The notes under the pieces: generated by a model
Database searches by the model: none
Told to the model about the DNA's origin: nothing
The model's input: only the letters and a program-made list of their open reading frames with translations
NCBI RefSeq assembly: GCF_032854445.1
Contig: NC_088300.1
Location: 61,480,984 to 61,544,983 of the forward strand
DNA: 64,000 bases
Reading direction: 5' to 3'
Source of the DNA: Liolophura sinensis
Lineage: Eukaryota; Mollusca; Polyplacophora; Chitonida; Chitonidae
Program-made: the position numbers and the translations under genes
Shown here: one piece after another, positions 36,701 to 48,825 of the stretch
Layout: every line of letters starts with the position of its first letter
Position numbering within the stretch: the first letter of the stretch is position 1

Positions 36701-37355
36701 GCCAATCGTCCTTTGGCAAACCCCGGATGTATCTTTACTTGGAAGTCCGGGCCTGTTTTGGATGCCAAATTTACATAAACCCTCTCTCACCCACTTGCTC
36801 CTCAGATGTAGGCATTGGTTTCAGCGGTAAAGTGTCACACTGAATTGACCTGTATGAAAGCCTTTGTGGAAATGTACATGTCATATGTTGAGTTGACCCG
36901 CGAGACTCAAAACAAAGTTAAATAGGATTATTAATAATGCATGTATGCCAGCAGAATTTACCTAACGTGTAGCAGAAAATAGAAACTTTGGTATAACGAA
37001 GTCCCGGAATCACAGGCTCTAAGGTTTCTTGCTGCTCATGCTGTTATCTTTAACGTATAGATCACATTGTCTCTTACAATCTTCCCTGAACTGGTTCAGC
37101 GATTGAGCAATACCAGTACACACACATTTCAAACAACACGATAACAACAAGTGAAATTCGCCAAATTGCAGGCGGCGCCTTCGGATTCACACCTGCATAC
37201 ATGTATATGTAGCTGACTGCAAACTGAAATTTTTAGACACGCCTCACCTTGTTTGTGCTGTAAAAACAATAAATGAGGGTGCCGTTCCCATTATTAGCCA
37301 ATGCTATTTGTTTTGAGAATTTCTGCTTAGTTATATACATCATCCCATAAAATGT
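33745..37355. other. Gene-free stretch 3' of POLL
   Basis: No exon or repeat family was recognised. An AATAAA near 35549 is the first canonical poly(A) signal I noticed well downstream of POLL, but nothing ties it to the gene. Confidence 0.5.
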
Positions 37356-37356
37356 A

Positions 37357-37490
37357 TCCACGTGGTGGTTAGCGTTCTCGCACAGCACAATGACCCAAGA
37401 GACTCTCATCAATGCGATGGCTGCCAGTTTAAGTCCAGCTGGCTTCCGTTGGGAGATTTTGCAGCAACCTGCGGTTCCTGATTTTTCGTG
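37357..37490 (+). mobile_element. SINE family 1, 5' half, + strand
   Basis: The head is degraded (CACGTGGTGGTTAGCG), followed by 'acaatgacccaagagactctc', a box B-like AGTTTAAGTCC and 'gcagcaacctgcgg'. The 3' half is lost. This is unusual, because SINE copies are normally 5'-truncated. Confidence 0.8.
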
Positions 37491-38581
37491 CCATACCGAA
37501 ACGGGAAGGAACTACAGGTTTACTGTCCCGTCTATAGGTTCAGTCTGTTACTTCGTCACAAATCACATGGGCTTGACTATCATGACTACGACGATGTGTC
37601 TATTCTCTGCAAAATATGGCCGTTTTTTGCCCTGTTTTGAACCTTGACAGTTTCCCAGATATGTTTGTTGGTAAAACAGCTCAATTTATTGAACTTAAAG
37701 GAGAAGAAAAATTTAAATATCAAACAAATACCATTTGAAAAGAGTGCGCATTTCTTCGCAGGTGCATGCCATAAAAATTCTAATATGTACCTCAAGTTGA
37801 TAAATTGTAAATCAAGTCAGCGCCAAAATCCGCTGTGGGGGACTCCATTTTGCCTAAGAACTGTTAGGAGGAGAATTTCCGTCGGAAATCGCCGAACTGC
37901 AGCTCGTACATTTCCGGTAGAACTCTTCTTCCCAGTAGGTAGCCAACAGTACAGTTCGTTTTCCGCTTGACGATCGGGAAACCGGAATGTTGGACGTAGG
38001 TTCCGAATTTACACGAACAAGCCGGCAGTTTTAACGGCTCTCATTATTTAGCTGAGAGGCAACACACACCCAGCATGTATTACATGGTGTTAAAGATGGA
38101 GGATGCGATGGACTCAGCGATTTATACCAGCTTGCCGTTTTCAGGCTGTACATGTATGGCGAGGAAAAAGCGCAAAATTATGCAGCAGGCACCACTAGAT
38201 AGAAATAAATGTACTCTTTTTAGCCTATAGTGTCATTTTTAAAATTTTGTTCCTCTTTAATCTTGTTACACATTTTGTCCATGACAAGTTTCAGACAAAG
38301 GTTAAGTTTCGGGCCGGTTTAGTCCATTCCCGACAAAATTATGGATGTTTTTACCCAGTTTTTGGTACTGGTTTCCAGACATTCTGAAACCGGTTCATCC
38401 TACTGAATAGGAATTTTGAAGTATTGAATTAAGTTCAAATTTCAGGCATTGGTTATTCTGAATTGAAACCTGTCTTTACCAAGACAAGTGAAAGGCCAGT
38501 TTCGCGTCTTTGGCCCTTTGATCGATTGTCTACCAAAATTATTCCTATTTTTTGTTCTGATGTGGTACATTAAAAACAAAT

Positions 38582-38796
38582 AATTTGTTAATTTTAACCC
38601 AAAGTCGGTTGTCTTAATGATGTTAGATTGTATTCTGTTATTGCAGCATATTGTTTTGTTAAATATAACACACATATTCTATTAATTCACCGTAGAGATT
38701 CTATTAGACAAACCGAATATTATGTTCATAATGTCAGAGTATTATATTATAATAACAGAATACATTCTAGTATCATTCAGACAATTAACTTATTTT
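38582..38796. mobile_element. MITE family B copy
   Basis: The left end AATTTGTTAATTTTAACCC followed by 'gtcggttgtct' and 'tgatgttagattgtattctg' is the inverse of the right end (cagaatacattctagtatca, ttcagacaatta). It is about 215 bp, non-coding, and lies next to a young SINE. Confidence 0.82.
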
Positions 38797-38860
38797 TTTG
38801 ATTGTCCTAGTTATTATTCTGAAGCTTCAGCCTATAAGAGAATTTATTATTTATTTATTT

Positions 38861-39078
38861 GATTGGTGTTTTACGCCGTACTCAAGAATATTTCACTTAT
38901 ACGACGGCGGCCAGTGGGAAATCCACGACCATCCGCAGGTTGCTGCAAACCTTCAAACATACGGCCGGAGAGGAAGCCAGCATGAGGTGGACTTGAACTC
39001 ACAGCGACCGCATTGGTGAGAGACTCCCGGGTCATTACGCTGCGCTAGCGCGCTAACCAAATGAGCCACGGAGGCCCC
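38861..39078 (-). mobile_element. SINE family 1, young copy with target-site duplication
   Basis: The copy runs from tail to tRNA-like head in reverse. CCTATAAGAGAA occurs immediately before the A/T tail (38831-38842) and again directly after the head (about 39077-39088), a 12-bp target-site duplication. The body has a short internal deletion. Confidence 0.93.
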
Positions 39079-39089
39079 TATAAGAGAAA

Positions 39090-40150
39090 TGTAGTGCTTT
39101 TGCAATACTTCCAGGATTTCTGTTTTTCGCATATTGTCAACTGTTAATTTTAAAAATTGTGATTTCAAATTATGTGTTGATTTGATTCAATTTGCTAAAT
39201 TATATTGAGATTCGTGTCACATTTACTTTTCTATTTGCTGACAAATTTCTTATTCTTAATCACTGTCACTCTTGTTAATATCCCGACCCCCTCTCGTTGT
39301 TCCGACGTGAATGATTCACTAGTAAGGCTGATATATGATTGTGAGTATCTGAAAAGTATTAATCCAAACACATTTATGGGTAGTATTTTTTGATCGTTTC
39401 TGTTAGAACTCGGACAAGGAGTCAGTTAAGTGGGCAACACAACGGAGAGCAGTTTGAATTTTATTGTCCTTCAGAACATGAAAAAGGTGATAAAAAAGAA
39501 GCATTTCGTCCTGAAACATACTGTCATCCAACTGGCTTACTGTTATATTACATGGCTTTTGTCATAACACATATTGCGTACTAATTGTGTTATTGTGTAA
39601 CTTTATTTATTTCATTGGTTTCGTGTTTTTTCCCCAAGCTTCATGATTTACAGGTATATGGAAACCCCTACAGCAGATTGCAAAGTTCCTTGCAAACATG
39701 CTGATATCAACAATAGATTTAGTAGTCTGTCTTGCGCATGACAAAGTGCCACTAGAGGCAAGGATTTGAGAGGCTGTTTTTATTATTTTATCCCCTTCGG
39801 CTTGCTGTGGAATTTAATATTTTGATGTAACTACATATCGATCGTCTGTAAATGATGTAAAACGATAAACAATAAATTCGGTGAAAACATTTACGTAAAC
39901 GCCTATTTCTAAGACATGGGATCTTCAATGGGATTTTAATGTACGCTCATTTAATGAGGCGGTACATGAACTGGTCATAATTCCCGTATTTTCCCGTGTT
40001 CCCATATTTTACGATTAAGTTTCTTTTTTCATCAGTAGTACATATGTGGAAAGCTTTTGCACAAAATCAATTTTTTGTGAGGGTGGAGAGGGGGTATAGG
40101 TACAAACTATTTCCACATATGTACAAAAGAATTACACATTTGAAAAAAAA
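39090..40150. other. Gene-free stretch
   Basis: No exon or repeat family was recognised. Confidence 0.5.
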
Positions 40151-40159
40151 ACCTGTTTA

Positions 40160-40330
40160 TTTTATATATGTGCAAGGATTATTGAGAACCTTTCCCGCCA
40201 AAAGTAATTCGGGCCTAAGCTGTGAATTGCTCATTCCTGCCCTTGTGATGATGTTTTATGGGGAAACTGGTACGGTAACGTATCACTCATGCACTGCAAA
40301 AGAAAAACAGTGGTCATTTTAGTTTGGACC
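40160..40330. repeat. Dispersed repeat E, copy 1
   Basis: 'cgccaaaagtaattcgggcc', 'ttgctcattcctgcccttg' and 'gatgatgttttatggggaaa' recur as a diverged series at 42585-42715 (cgccgaaatggatcgggtcc, ttgttcactcctgccttttc, gatgacgttttgtaggcaaa). Confidence 0.6.
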
Positions 40331-42278
40331 CGAATCGCCATTGCACTGGACATATAAACAGGAACAATAAAGAAATACCAAAACGGCTTGCCGTGCATGT
40401 AACGACCAGCAGATGTAATTCATGACGATGAGCTTGGATCTGACAGTAGGTAGGTTGTTTAGAGTGATCTCCCTTGATCTGCTAGTTGAACTAACCTTGT
40501 TGGAAAACAAGCGGACTATGGATGATTCCAAGGATGTCGGGTTTGCCTAGTGAATACTATAATATAAATCATAAACAATTGCCTTCACATAATACAGAAA
40601 ATACATAGCTGTCTCTGGAAGGATCACCATGCACAAGAGCATGATGATCCTTCACTGGCACCCTACCGGTAGAAGGAGAGCGGGTCCTGATAAAATGATT
40701 CGAATATAATTAAAGACTTACTGCACAGGGTGTAAAACAAGATACAAGATCAGCGACGAGAGTGTGATAGCTGGCAAATGGTCCTACGTAACCAATGCAA
40801 TCTGGCCTGTTGTCAGTTTACCTCAGTTATTTGGTTTATTCTAACTGTTCGTCTAAATTTTATAATAGTAGCCAATAGTATAATAGTATAATAAAACCAA
40901 AACAATACAAAACAAGAAACACCATATTATTTGAGGACTTGTCGCAAATTTTGTTGGAACCTCAACGGTTTTGTGCTTTCTGAGTTTCGAGCTTTGTATG
41001 CCCGTCTTATTTTAATAGTGATGTCGGCTGACATTCTGAAGCCCACGCTAGCCGAGATATGATACCTATTTATGTATCACACGTACTGTGACGTACTAAC
41101 AGGCTCACAAAATTGAAGAAATGAATTCACCAAAGAAAGTTTGGAGAGAAAAGAAAACGACACTGCGAAATTCGTCGACCAGTTCTTGTCTCAAAGACCG
41201 CACAAGGTACGATATGGCAGAAACGCCGCCTAGGGTGGCTTTAAAACCCAATCACTCATTTCTTCGAAGTCGGCACAAATGGTGAGAGCGAGTGGATCCG
41301 CTATTGTCACAGTTCAGCTCGAACATTTTTTATCGCTAAAAGTGGGCAGTTATGTGTTATCTTGTAACCTGTAAATATGATGGTAGCAGTAAGATTCAGG
41401 CCTGGAGAAAGGGTTGGAATCTTACCACTACTAAACAATGATACAGTAGGACTGTTTTTACATTATTGACGAAAGAGTTCGGACTCAAAACTCTCCTTTT
41501 CCGTGTCCAGTGCCCGGTTTCATCCCGTGCCTCGTATGTCCTTGAGATAGATCAACTGGCTACTTGTGTACAATCTGTAGCTCTTCACTTTTGACTGACT
41601 TTGAAAAAATTAATTGCATTTGACGATTTCGGCCTTCCTCCTCAAGCACATCAGGTGGGTAGCAGCTGGGGGGATTCTACCATCTTAGTTTAACATGTTA
41701 GTCTAATTGCGGGCTGACTTGAAGCCGAAACATAGTGAATACTGTTTATGTGTTCACTGTCGTCAGCAAACCATCACCTCACCTCGGTTTATTTTAAAGA
41801 GAGAGGCAGAAAAGACGTGCTAGCGACGGAAGCATTCTTTTAACCTGTTACTACGTGTTTTCCCGTGTTAAATAACTATATTGTTTGATTCATTTTATGC
41901 CAAAATACACCATTACAGGTCAGGCACTGGCCGTTAAAAGCAGATGCATTCGTCAGCATTTTAAAAGTTAAACCACTGTTTCCATTATGTTTTTGTTGCA
42001 ACAAAGTGGTTGGTCTCTGCTGTAATATAAAGACAGACACAAATTTATAACAGTGGTTATTTGTTTCAAAGTGACGTACGGTGATCATTTGGTTTAGATC
42101 AGAGTACTTTAAACAAAAATCAATAATAGGACCATGCTTCCCAAATGCATCCAATATTGCTTAGAAACACTAAATGATTTAAAAAATGTGTTTCTCGCTT
42201 ACGTTAATTTCTTTTTTTTTTAATTGTAAAGCCAATACCTTGCTCTCGAGAATGTTTCAGTGCAATATTCCCGACAGC
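40331..42278. other. Gene-free stretch with repeat remnants
   Basis: No exon was recognised. The stretch around 41390-41600 is related to the foldback arms at 43775-44165 ('acagtaggactgtttttac', 'actcaaaactctcc'). 'gatagctggcaaatggt' near 40767 recurs at 44200. Confidence 0.45.
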
Positions 42279-42279
42279 G

Positions 42280-42541
42280 GGGGCCTCCGTGGCCGAGGTA
42301 GTTAACGCCCCTGCGTGGCTCAATGACCCAGTAGCCATTCACCAATGCAGTCGCTGTGAGTTCAAGTCCAACTCATGCTGGCTTCCTTTCGGCTGTAGGT
42401 GGGAAGGTAGGTGGGAAGGCAGCAAATTGCGGATAGTCATGGGTTTGCCACGGGCTCTGTCCTCCGCCATAATGCTGGCCGCCGTCGTATAAGCGAAATA
42501 TTCTTGAGTATGGCGTAAAACACCAATGAAATAAATAAATA
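42280..42541 (+). mobile_element. SINE family 1, full length, + strand
   Basis: This is the most complete + strand copy. GGGCCTCCGTGGCCGAGGTA and a box B-like GAGTTCAAGTCC form a type II (Leu/Ser-like) tRNA head. It is followed by a short internal duplication of GGTGGGAAGG, then 'ccataatgctggccgccgtc', 'gaaatattcttgagtatggc' and an (AATA)n tail. It is about 262 bp. Confidence 0.95.
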
Positions 42542-42584
42542 TGAGTGAATGGTGGGTTCATGTATGGTGTCCTGGAATAAAGAA

Positions 42585-42715
42585 CGCTTACCGCCGAAAT
42601 GGATCGGGTCCAAGCTCTACCGTCTTTTGTTCACTCCTGCCTTTTCGATGACGTTTTGTAGGCAAAGTGGTAACATATTTTTCGTCAGTTCCGAAGAAAT
42701 GAAAGAAAATGTACT
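42585..42715. repeat. Dispersed repeat E, copy 2
   Basis: It matches 40160-40330 in the same orientation with about one difference every four to six bases. It starts right after the full-length SINE. Confidence 0.55.
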
Positions 42716-42829
42716 TGTGTCAACCTAAAAAAAGCTGATTTTACAACACGCTAGTTCAAAAATGTCAGCTTCAGGTGTGTTTTCTTTCGTGAGGAACTTT
42801 ATCCGTGAAATGAATTACAAGCTCTTGCA

Positions 42830-43062
42830 AGACCGTCAGTAATCAGTACCAGGGATACGCACGTAGTCTCTTTAATAAGTGTTTTCTCCCTTGCTATGGA
42901 GTTCGTAGGAGTGGAACGTTGTCTGTAACTTGCCAAAGGTCGGTGTTTTACCTCGGGCACAACGGTTTCCTGAACGCAAAACTGACCCATCGCCAAATAA
43001 GTGAAAAATTTATTGAGTATGACGTTAATAAAAAACAATCAAACAATCAATCAATCAACCAA
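42830..43062 (+). mobile_element. SINE family 2, most complete copy, + strand
   Basis: 'ggagttcgtaggagtggaac' (a box B-like remnant), 'ttgtctgtaacttgccaaag', 'gtcggtgttttacctcgggc', 'acaacggtttcctgaacgca' and 'gaaaaatttattgagtatga' are followed by the tail 'cgttaataaaaaacaatc' and a CAAT-rich repeat. The 3' end resembles family 1 (gtgaaatattcttgagtacggcgt), so the families share a tail. Confidence 0.7.
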
Positions 43063-43774
43063 TCAATGTGACGTTGATGATATCCTGACCCAGAACAGCG
43101 CTGCGTGTTATCAGCGTGATATTGTTAGCCTAGGTTGGCATGTTTGCGGCGGCTGACTAAATCAGATGTCATTGACCTCTGTCTGGCCGTGAAAAGATGG
43201 GACTGAACCTTCATCTGTTAAACCCGATTCTGGAACAAAGGATGTAGGTTAACGCAATACAAAGCCCATTTAGGCCTTGCAGAATGTGCCTTTTCCCACT
43301 TAAGTCATGCTATTTGTCTCCTTTATCGCTGGGTAAATTCATTAATATTGGTTGGTTATCCACGACCCCGTGTTTAACCTTACTCAAAGCCGGTTGAGTG
43401 TTTCAGGAGCTCAACAGGTGGCTTAATACAATCTTCAAAGTGGGATCCAAAAGGTTATGTTTTTTCTTATTCATCAGATAAAATAGGTTCTGTTACACGT
43501 ATAATATTGTTCAGCTGGCAATGCGACTAATTTCTTACTTTCCCCATAATGTGGTGGAAGGGATAATTTTTTTTGGCTAGAAGTATTTGTCTAAATGCTG
43601 ATGCCATTTGATTTATTTTAATGTTGTCAGTCATGATTTGTCTGTTTGATTTCGGTTTATCGTCTTTTTCGACATTATTTCGGCCATATTATTCCGACGG
43701 TGTTTCCTTGTGACACACCAGCCCCAATCCCACAGACACCAGACGTGAAGGTCTGTTCAGCCACATTGTACTGA

Positions 43775-44165
43775 TATAGTAGGGGAGTTTCGTTTCGAGT
43801 TCGACCTCATTTATCGTTGAAGGTAGAAAAAGTCCAACTGTGTCATGTGACCTGTCAAAAATGTTAGGCAACTATTTTTGATCACATTCATTATAACGGG
43901 GTTGGGGGGGGGTCTGAAAAAAGTGCCATAAAAATTTAGAGTGAATGAATGATAGAGAAGATTGAGAATCTGAATGTTTGTGAACTCGAGAAGTTCCTAA
44001 AGGAAAGAGGTGTCATTTGTGCCTCTGGAAAAGGGTGAGACAGGCGATCATTAAAAGGTGTTGATGTCAACAAAGGTTGCCTGACATTTTTCACCATTCA
44101 CATGACACAGTAGCACTGTTTTTACCTTTGATGATAAGAGAGCTCCAACTCGAAACTCCCCTATA
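43775..44165. repeat. Foldback repeat, about 95-bp arms
   Basis: 'ataggggagtttcga', 'aggtaaaaacagtg' and 'actgtgtcatgtga' in the right arm (44077-44165, reverse) correspond to 43775-43873. The loop is about 200 bp. The arm sequence recurs once, as one arm, near 41430-41520, so it is a mobile or dispersed unit. Confidence 0.65.
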
Positions 44166-44265
44166 AAAAAAGTACAGCATATAGTAAATTCGATCTTGAG
44201 ATAGCTGGCAAATGGTTACACGTACCAGTATTTGGTACAATCAAGATTACCGATGCTAAAGTCTT

Positions 44266-44338
44266 AGGTATGACTAGGATCGGGATTGAACCCCGGATCT
44301 ACGAACCAGATGATCTACCATCTACGGCTATCATTAGT
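44266..44338 (-). mobile_element. tRNA-like SINE head, - strand
   Basis: In reverse the text reads TAGCCGTAGATGG, then GATCATCTGGTTCGTAGATC, then GGGGTTCAATCCCGATCC, giving a box A-like and a good box B sequence. No cloverleaf with a plausible acceptor stem closes around it, so this is a tRNA-derived SINE relic and not a tRNA gene. Confidence 0.55.
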
Positions 44339-44439
44339 GTTTAGAGTCGGATTGTGCATGTTCAAGTAGTGAATCCGTCGTCACAAATCTTTCGAGGATG
44401 ATCAGTGGTTTAAGTCAACTTATACTAAAGGGGACATCG

Positions 44440-44760
44440 ATGGCTCATTTATAACTATAAAGGAAGGAATCGGTACTGTGTATATGTCTGGCATGTTTGT
44501 CCATCGATTTAACCACAACCACTCATCCGATTGATTTGTACTGCAGTGAAACTCAGTGTCGACTATTTGCATGTTGTGTATGGAAATAAGGCAGTGATGA
44601 AATCTTTTGATTTCACATGAATATTATTCGAAGTAGGGGCCTGCCATTTACGCCGTATTCTCGATGTCAAGTATTTTCAACGGGCACTCTAGTAGTTGAA
44701 CTGAAGTGTTGTGCTCGCTGCAACACATCCAACCTTGACGAATAAAGTCGCAGGCTGCCA
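44440..44760. repeat. Dispersed repeat D, copy 2
   Basis: Shared ordered blocks with 25000-25440 are 'ataaaggaaggaatc', 'ggcatgtttgtcc', 'actcagtgtcgacta' and 'gcctgccatttacg'. No coding frame is conserved between the copies. Confidence 0.55.
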
Positions 44761-47120
44761 CCTAGATCTCGTTGGTTCAAATGCATGAAGTACATTGAAG
44801 TAAAAAACCTATCAAGACACTAGGCTATACTGGGGGTTTTTGGAGTCAACAAATTATTCGAGGACTAATAAAACCAGTGTTTCAAATAAAATGGGCGAAA
44901 TGGTTGCCCTTCATAAACCTCTGCCTTCTGTAAAAGTCTCTGTATGAATGTGTTTTTTTTTCCCCGTAACTGTAACCTTTTCTGATCATTTGAATCCATC
45001 GCGTTCAAACTAAAAGCTTAAATAGTCGCCCAGCGTGTGAGTAACTGACTGGTGTACATCTCTGAAATAATTGTCCATCGCCAGTTTCCGCCATTTTTCA
45101 AACAAGTAAAAGAACGCACAAATTTTCAGATAATTTCTTTGTATACTGTTCGAACTGGCCATGGTAGACCATCAATACCCCTATCTATGCTAATTAATCA
45201 GTGCTAATGAAGTGAGCCATCGATACAAATTACGCTCAGAAATTGTTTTTACTTCTCATGCAGGGCATCCTCCTCCCACCCTTGCATGTGGCTAACAAGC
45301 ACGCTCGTATACAACAGGGTACAACCATGTGAGCTGAACATGTGGTTATAGATGCCTCCGTTATGGCATGAATAAATCTAAGAGTTTCTTACCAGATCGG
45401 ATTCTTTATCAAGGACACGATTCTTTGATCATGGTCATTTGACTAGACTAGGTCGGCCGTCCTAAAGGCACGCGCTGATCCTCTTTGAACATCTCCAGTT
45501 TATGGTCTACATTGATTGGTATCGATTATGCCAACAGATACTAAGAGCTGTGACTACGGCCAGTGCCACTGGGCTTGGACGACCAAGAAACCTGTTATGA
45601 TATCTTAAAATGCATGCACTGTGTCGTGATAAATGTCCGGTCAATAATTCTAACGTAGACATATCATGTCCAACTGCTAAAGAAAATGCAGCAAATATTC
45701 ATACAAAATTCATTTTTTGTCACTCAAGAAAGTTTACTGTACATTTTTTTAAGGACATCCTAAATTTAAGACATGTAATTTTCCAGCTTAAGAGGCAATA
45801 ATGTTGTGTGCATCTACTCCTGCCATTGAATGAATGAATGATTATGGCTTAACGCCACATCGGCGATATTTCAGCCATACCGTGGCGAGCTCCTGCCATT
45901 GAAAGAAACCTTTCTCTCAACCTGCATGCAAATATTATCAGTATATAGCTCCATGAAAATCGGCGCTAAATCAGTTCTAAACCCGAAGTCTCCAGCGATG
46001 ATCACAATTAATAACTCCCGCCAGCCAGAGAGTCTGGCCATGGCGGGATCTCAACGTCTACGGCTGCGCAACAGCTGTGTCGTTAATATTACATCCCTGA
46101 TACTCTCCCTAGCGAGGCTCAGCCAAACGGTCACTTCCATTACTATTTCAAGATGAACTTCCAATTTCTGACCCTCACATCGAAACCTATAAATCAGCAT
46201 CGATACAAAACATTCAGCCCATTGATCGTAACATGGCAGTTTACATTGCACAGGAGTAAAAGTCTTTCATATTTCTTCAAAGTTATCAAGATGGTGTGTT
46301 TCCCGAGGCCCCCGTATCTCCATTCCAAATAGACTCAGTATTTGCAAAGGAATACCTCCCCCCAAAACCTTCACACCTCCCCTCCCTCACTCCCTGCATG
46401 TCAACCACTTCAGCTCGTCGATACACGTCTCCCAAGTACAGGGCCGATTCTTTGCTTCATTTACCCCATCTGTCTCATCTGTCTTAAACGATTGCCGTCT
46501 GTTTGTGAAAGTTGTCACTTAATGGTGACAACTGGCTCTTCCTATGCCAATCATTCTCGTGCGTTTTTCTGGAACCACCGAGATGCATTGCCTGTTTTTT
46601 GTAACACGTGGATATACAATGTCCCAAGTTAGCGCTGTTGTGTAAGGTACACTTTTTTAGTTAACGTAGGCCAACTTCCTAATCTGTCAATCAATATTTT
46701 TATCTGCCACACAATATTTGCCAGGATCTGGCAAAGATTTGTCTTGGCATGAAAATGTTAAACTTGTTTTCTTTTGAACTGTGTTACTTGTGTATTGTCC
46801 AAGTAACTACCGTCAGTAATCCTCCCATGAAACCAAGTGCCCTCGTATAATGTGAATACAATTTGTGTACAGTGCTAGGTAAAAATGAAATTAAATGAAC
46901 AATTCACAGCAATCACACTTCCTCACAGAAGCATGTGACAGGGAGGATCTGTATGTTCATGCTCCAGTTTCCATATCATTATATTTGTCAATATGCCAGC
47001 AAAATTATTTCATAATATACATACACAGGTATTTTCAGATCTGCCCAATCCACATATTTGCATATTCGGAACAGGGTACTTAATTCGGTTGACAAACACT
47101 AAGATATTCGACAAATCTAC
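44761..47120. other. Gene-free stretch
   Basis: No exon was recognised. A SINE-like 3' signature 'gattatggcttaacgccacatcggcgatat' style block sits at about 45840-45890. Frames at 45899-46156 and 46296-46632 lack motifs and splice context. Confidence 0.5.
45826..45893. mobile_element. SINE-like family 3 tail
   Basis: (GAAT)n is followed by 'gattatggcttaacgccaca', 'tcggcgatatttcagccata' and 'ccgtggcgagctcc'. A related block occurs at 57268-57345 (aggctaaacgccacttcggc, tgtggccatatcatgaggg). It is a third short-repeat family. Confidence 0.65.
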
Positions 47121-47128
47121 ATATAAAA

Positions 47129-48666
47129 TGACGGCCAAAAGAAACTTTAGGACTCCATGAGTTAAATTTAACCAGCCTTTTCAGCAAATTAATACCAAAT
47201 TATTGTAGGAAAACATTGTAAGAAGCATATTCCCATGTGCGACAAAACGTCATATATGCCCACACGAATTTGTTTTGAGACAACGAAAAATCACGTGACC
47301 CATGGTTGGCCGCAACTGCACATGTAATAAGTGTATAAAAACGTTACACACAGTGTCCTGGACTTGCACATTGTTTAAAAAGCACCAAAGTAATGCCTCG
47401 ATTGACTCCACAACAACGCGAGAGGGCCCTGGGTATGGTATCCATGGGAGCCACTCATGTCCACATTGCAAGGACCTTCGCCTTCTCTCGTGTAACTGTG
47501 TCAAACTTGATGTAACGTTACAGACAGGGCAGACATCGGACAGGCAAAGAACAGGCAGGTCTAGGGTAACTACGCCCAGAGAAGACGGTTACCTGCGCAC
47601 CTTACACTTGAGGAACCGCTTCCAGACAGTGACGTCATCGTCAATCAGTGCGTTAGGTCACCGGGTCAGTCGGCAGACTGTCCAGAGACTCATGGCTCAC
47701 GGAATTAGAGCCTATCGACCATTCAGAGGGCAGTTGTTGACAGGCGAACATGGTCGCCAGAGGTTGCGATGGGCTCGAACTGTACGCCGTTGACAGCGAC
47801 GTGATTGGCAACGTTTTGTTTTCACGGATGAAAGCCGCTTCTGCATGTTCCGAGCCGATGGCAAACAGCGAGTTTACCGTCGAAGAGGCGATCGAACGGC
47901 TGCATTATGCGTCCAGGAGGTGCTACCGTTTGGTTGCGGCAGCGTGATGGTGTGGGGTGAGATTTGTGGAGAGGAACGAACACCACTGGTCATCGTCCAC
48001 GGGAACCTAACAGCTCAACGTTAGGTGGATGAAATTCTACGTCCTGTTGTCCTGCAATTCCTTCAACAGCAGCCACGTGGTCTTCTGTACCAGCATGACA
48101 ACGCCAGACCCCATACAGCTCGAGTTGCGCAGAACTTCCTGGACGCCAACGACGTCAACGTCTTGCCGTGACCTGAATGTTCCACAGATATGTCCCCCAT
48201 AGAACACCTTTGGGATATCATGGGTCGTCGAGTAAGACAACGGCCATACCTTGCAGTCAACCGACAAGAACTGGCGTTCGCTCTCCAAGATGAATGGCAA
48301 TGAATCTCAAGTCATCTCATCATACGACTGAATTTTTCTATGCGTCTGAGTTTTTGCATGCATTGAAGCATGGTGTGGCAACACACGATATTGATTGGTT
48401 TCGATATTGACTGATTTTAAAAATAATCAGCTTTTTGTATACTCTGCCCATTGTTAACCAAGATGGAATGGCTGTTTTTCTACCTCTGCTCTGTTTGTTC
48501 ACTTGTAAAATGATTTGAGCGCTGCTTTGTTGAGGGCTTTCTTACTCAAGACTTTCAATATCTGAAGTCACTGGTCTTTTCCATATATTAAACTTCAGTC
48601 ATCCTGTTTTTTGCTTTGGCAAAATAAATTGATTTGAACTATTTGTAAAGTGTCTTTTGGCCGTCA
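47129..48666 (+). mobile_element. Tc1-type DNA transposon with terminal inverted repeats
   Basis: The 21-bp left end TGACGGCCAAAAGAAACTTTA (47129-47149) is matched in inverse at 48646-48666 with one mismatch. Between them lies a single transposase reading (47393-48303) of Tc1/mariner type. The element is about 1.54 kb, a normal size. The ends are well preserved although the gene is dead, which suggests modest age or mobilisation in trans. Confidence 0.9.
47393..48303 (+). pseudogene. Tc1/mariner transposase, DD34E, inactivated
   Basis: ATG 47393 opens MPRLTPQQRERALGMVSMGA, a helix-turn-helix start typical of Tc1-like transposases, ending at a TAA near 47513. The rest continues in another frame from about 47500. 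It carries VSRQTVQRLMAHGI, then the catalytic core with FTDESRF (Asp codon at 47827), YQHDNARPH (Asp at 48097) and MSPIEHLWD (Glu at 48202). The last two are separated by 34 residues, giving DD34E. In-frame stops at 47791, 48022 and 48169, plus the N-terminal frameshift, rule out function. The reading ends at TGA 48301-48303. Confidence 0.92.
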
Positions 48667-48825
48667 GCTTAATATCATTTGCACTGAAGTTAATGTTACA
48701 ACTTGGCATCACCATCGGACAATCAGGGAATGTCTTATTGTGCTCTATAACTTGTACATTTCTCGTTATGCCTAGAAATCTGTATACTCCTCCGCTAAAC
48801 GACCATATCGGACAGTATGTCTCTC

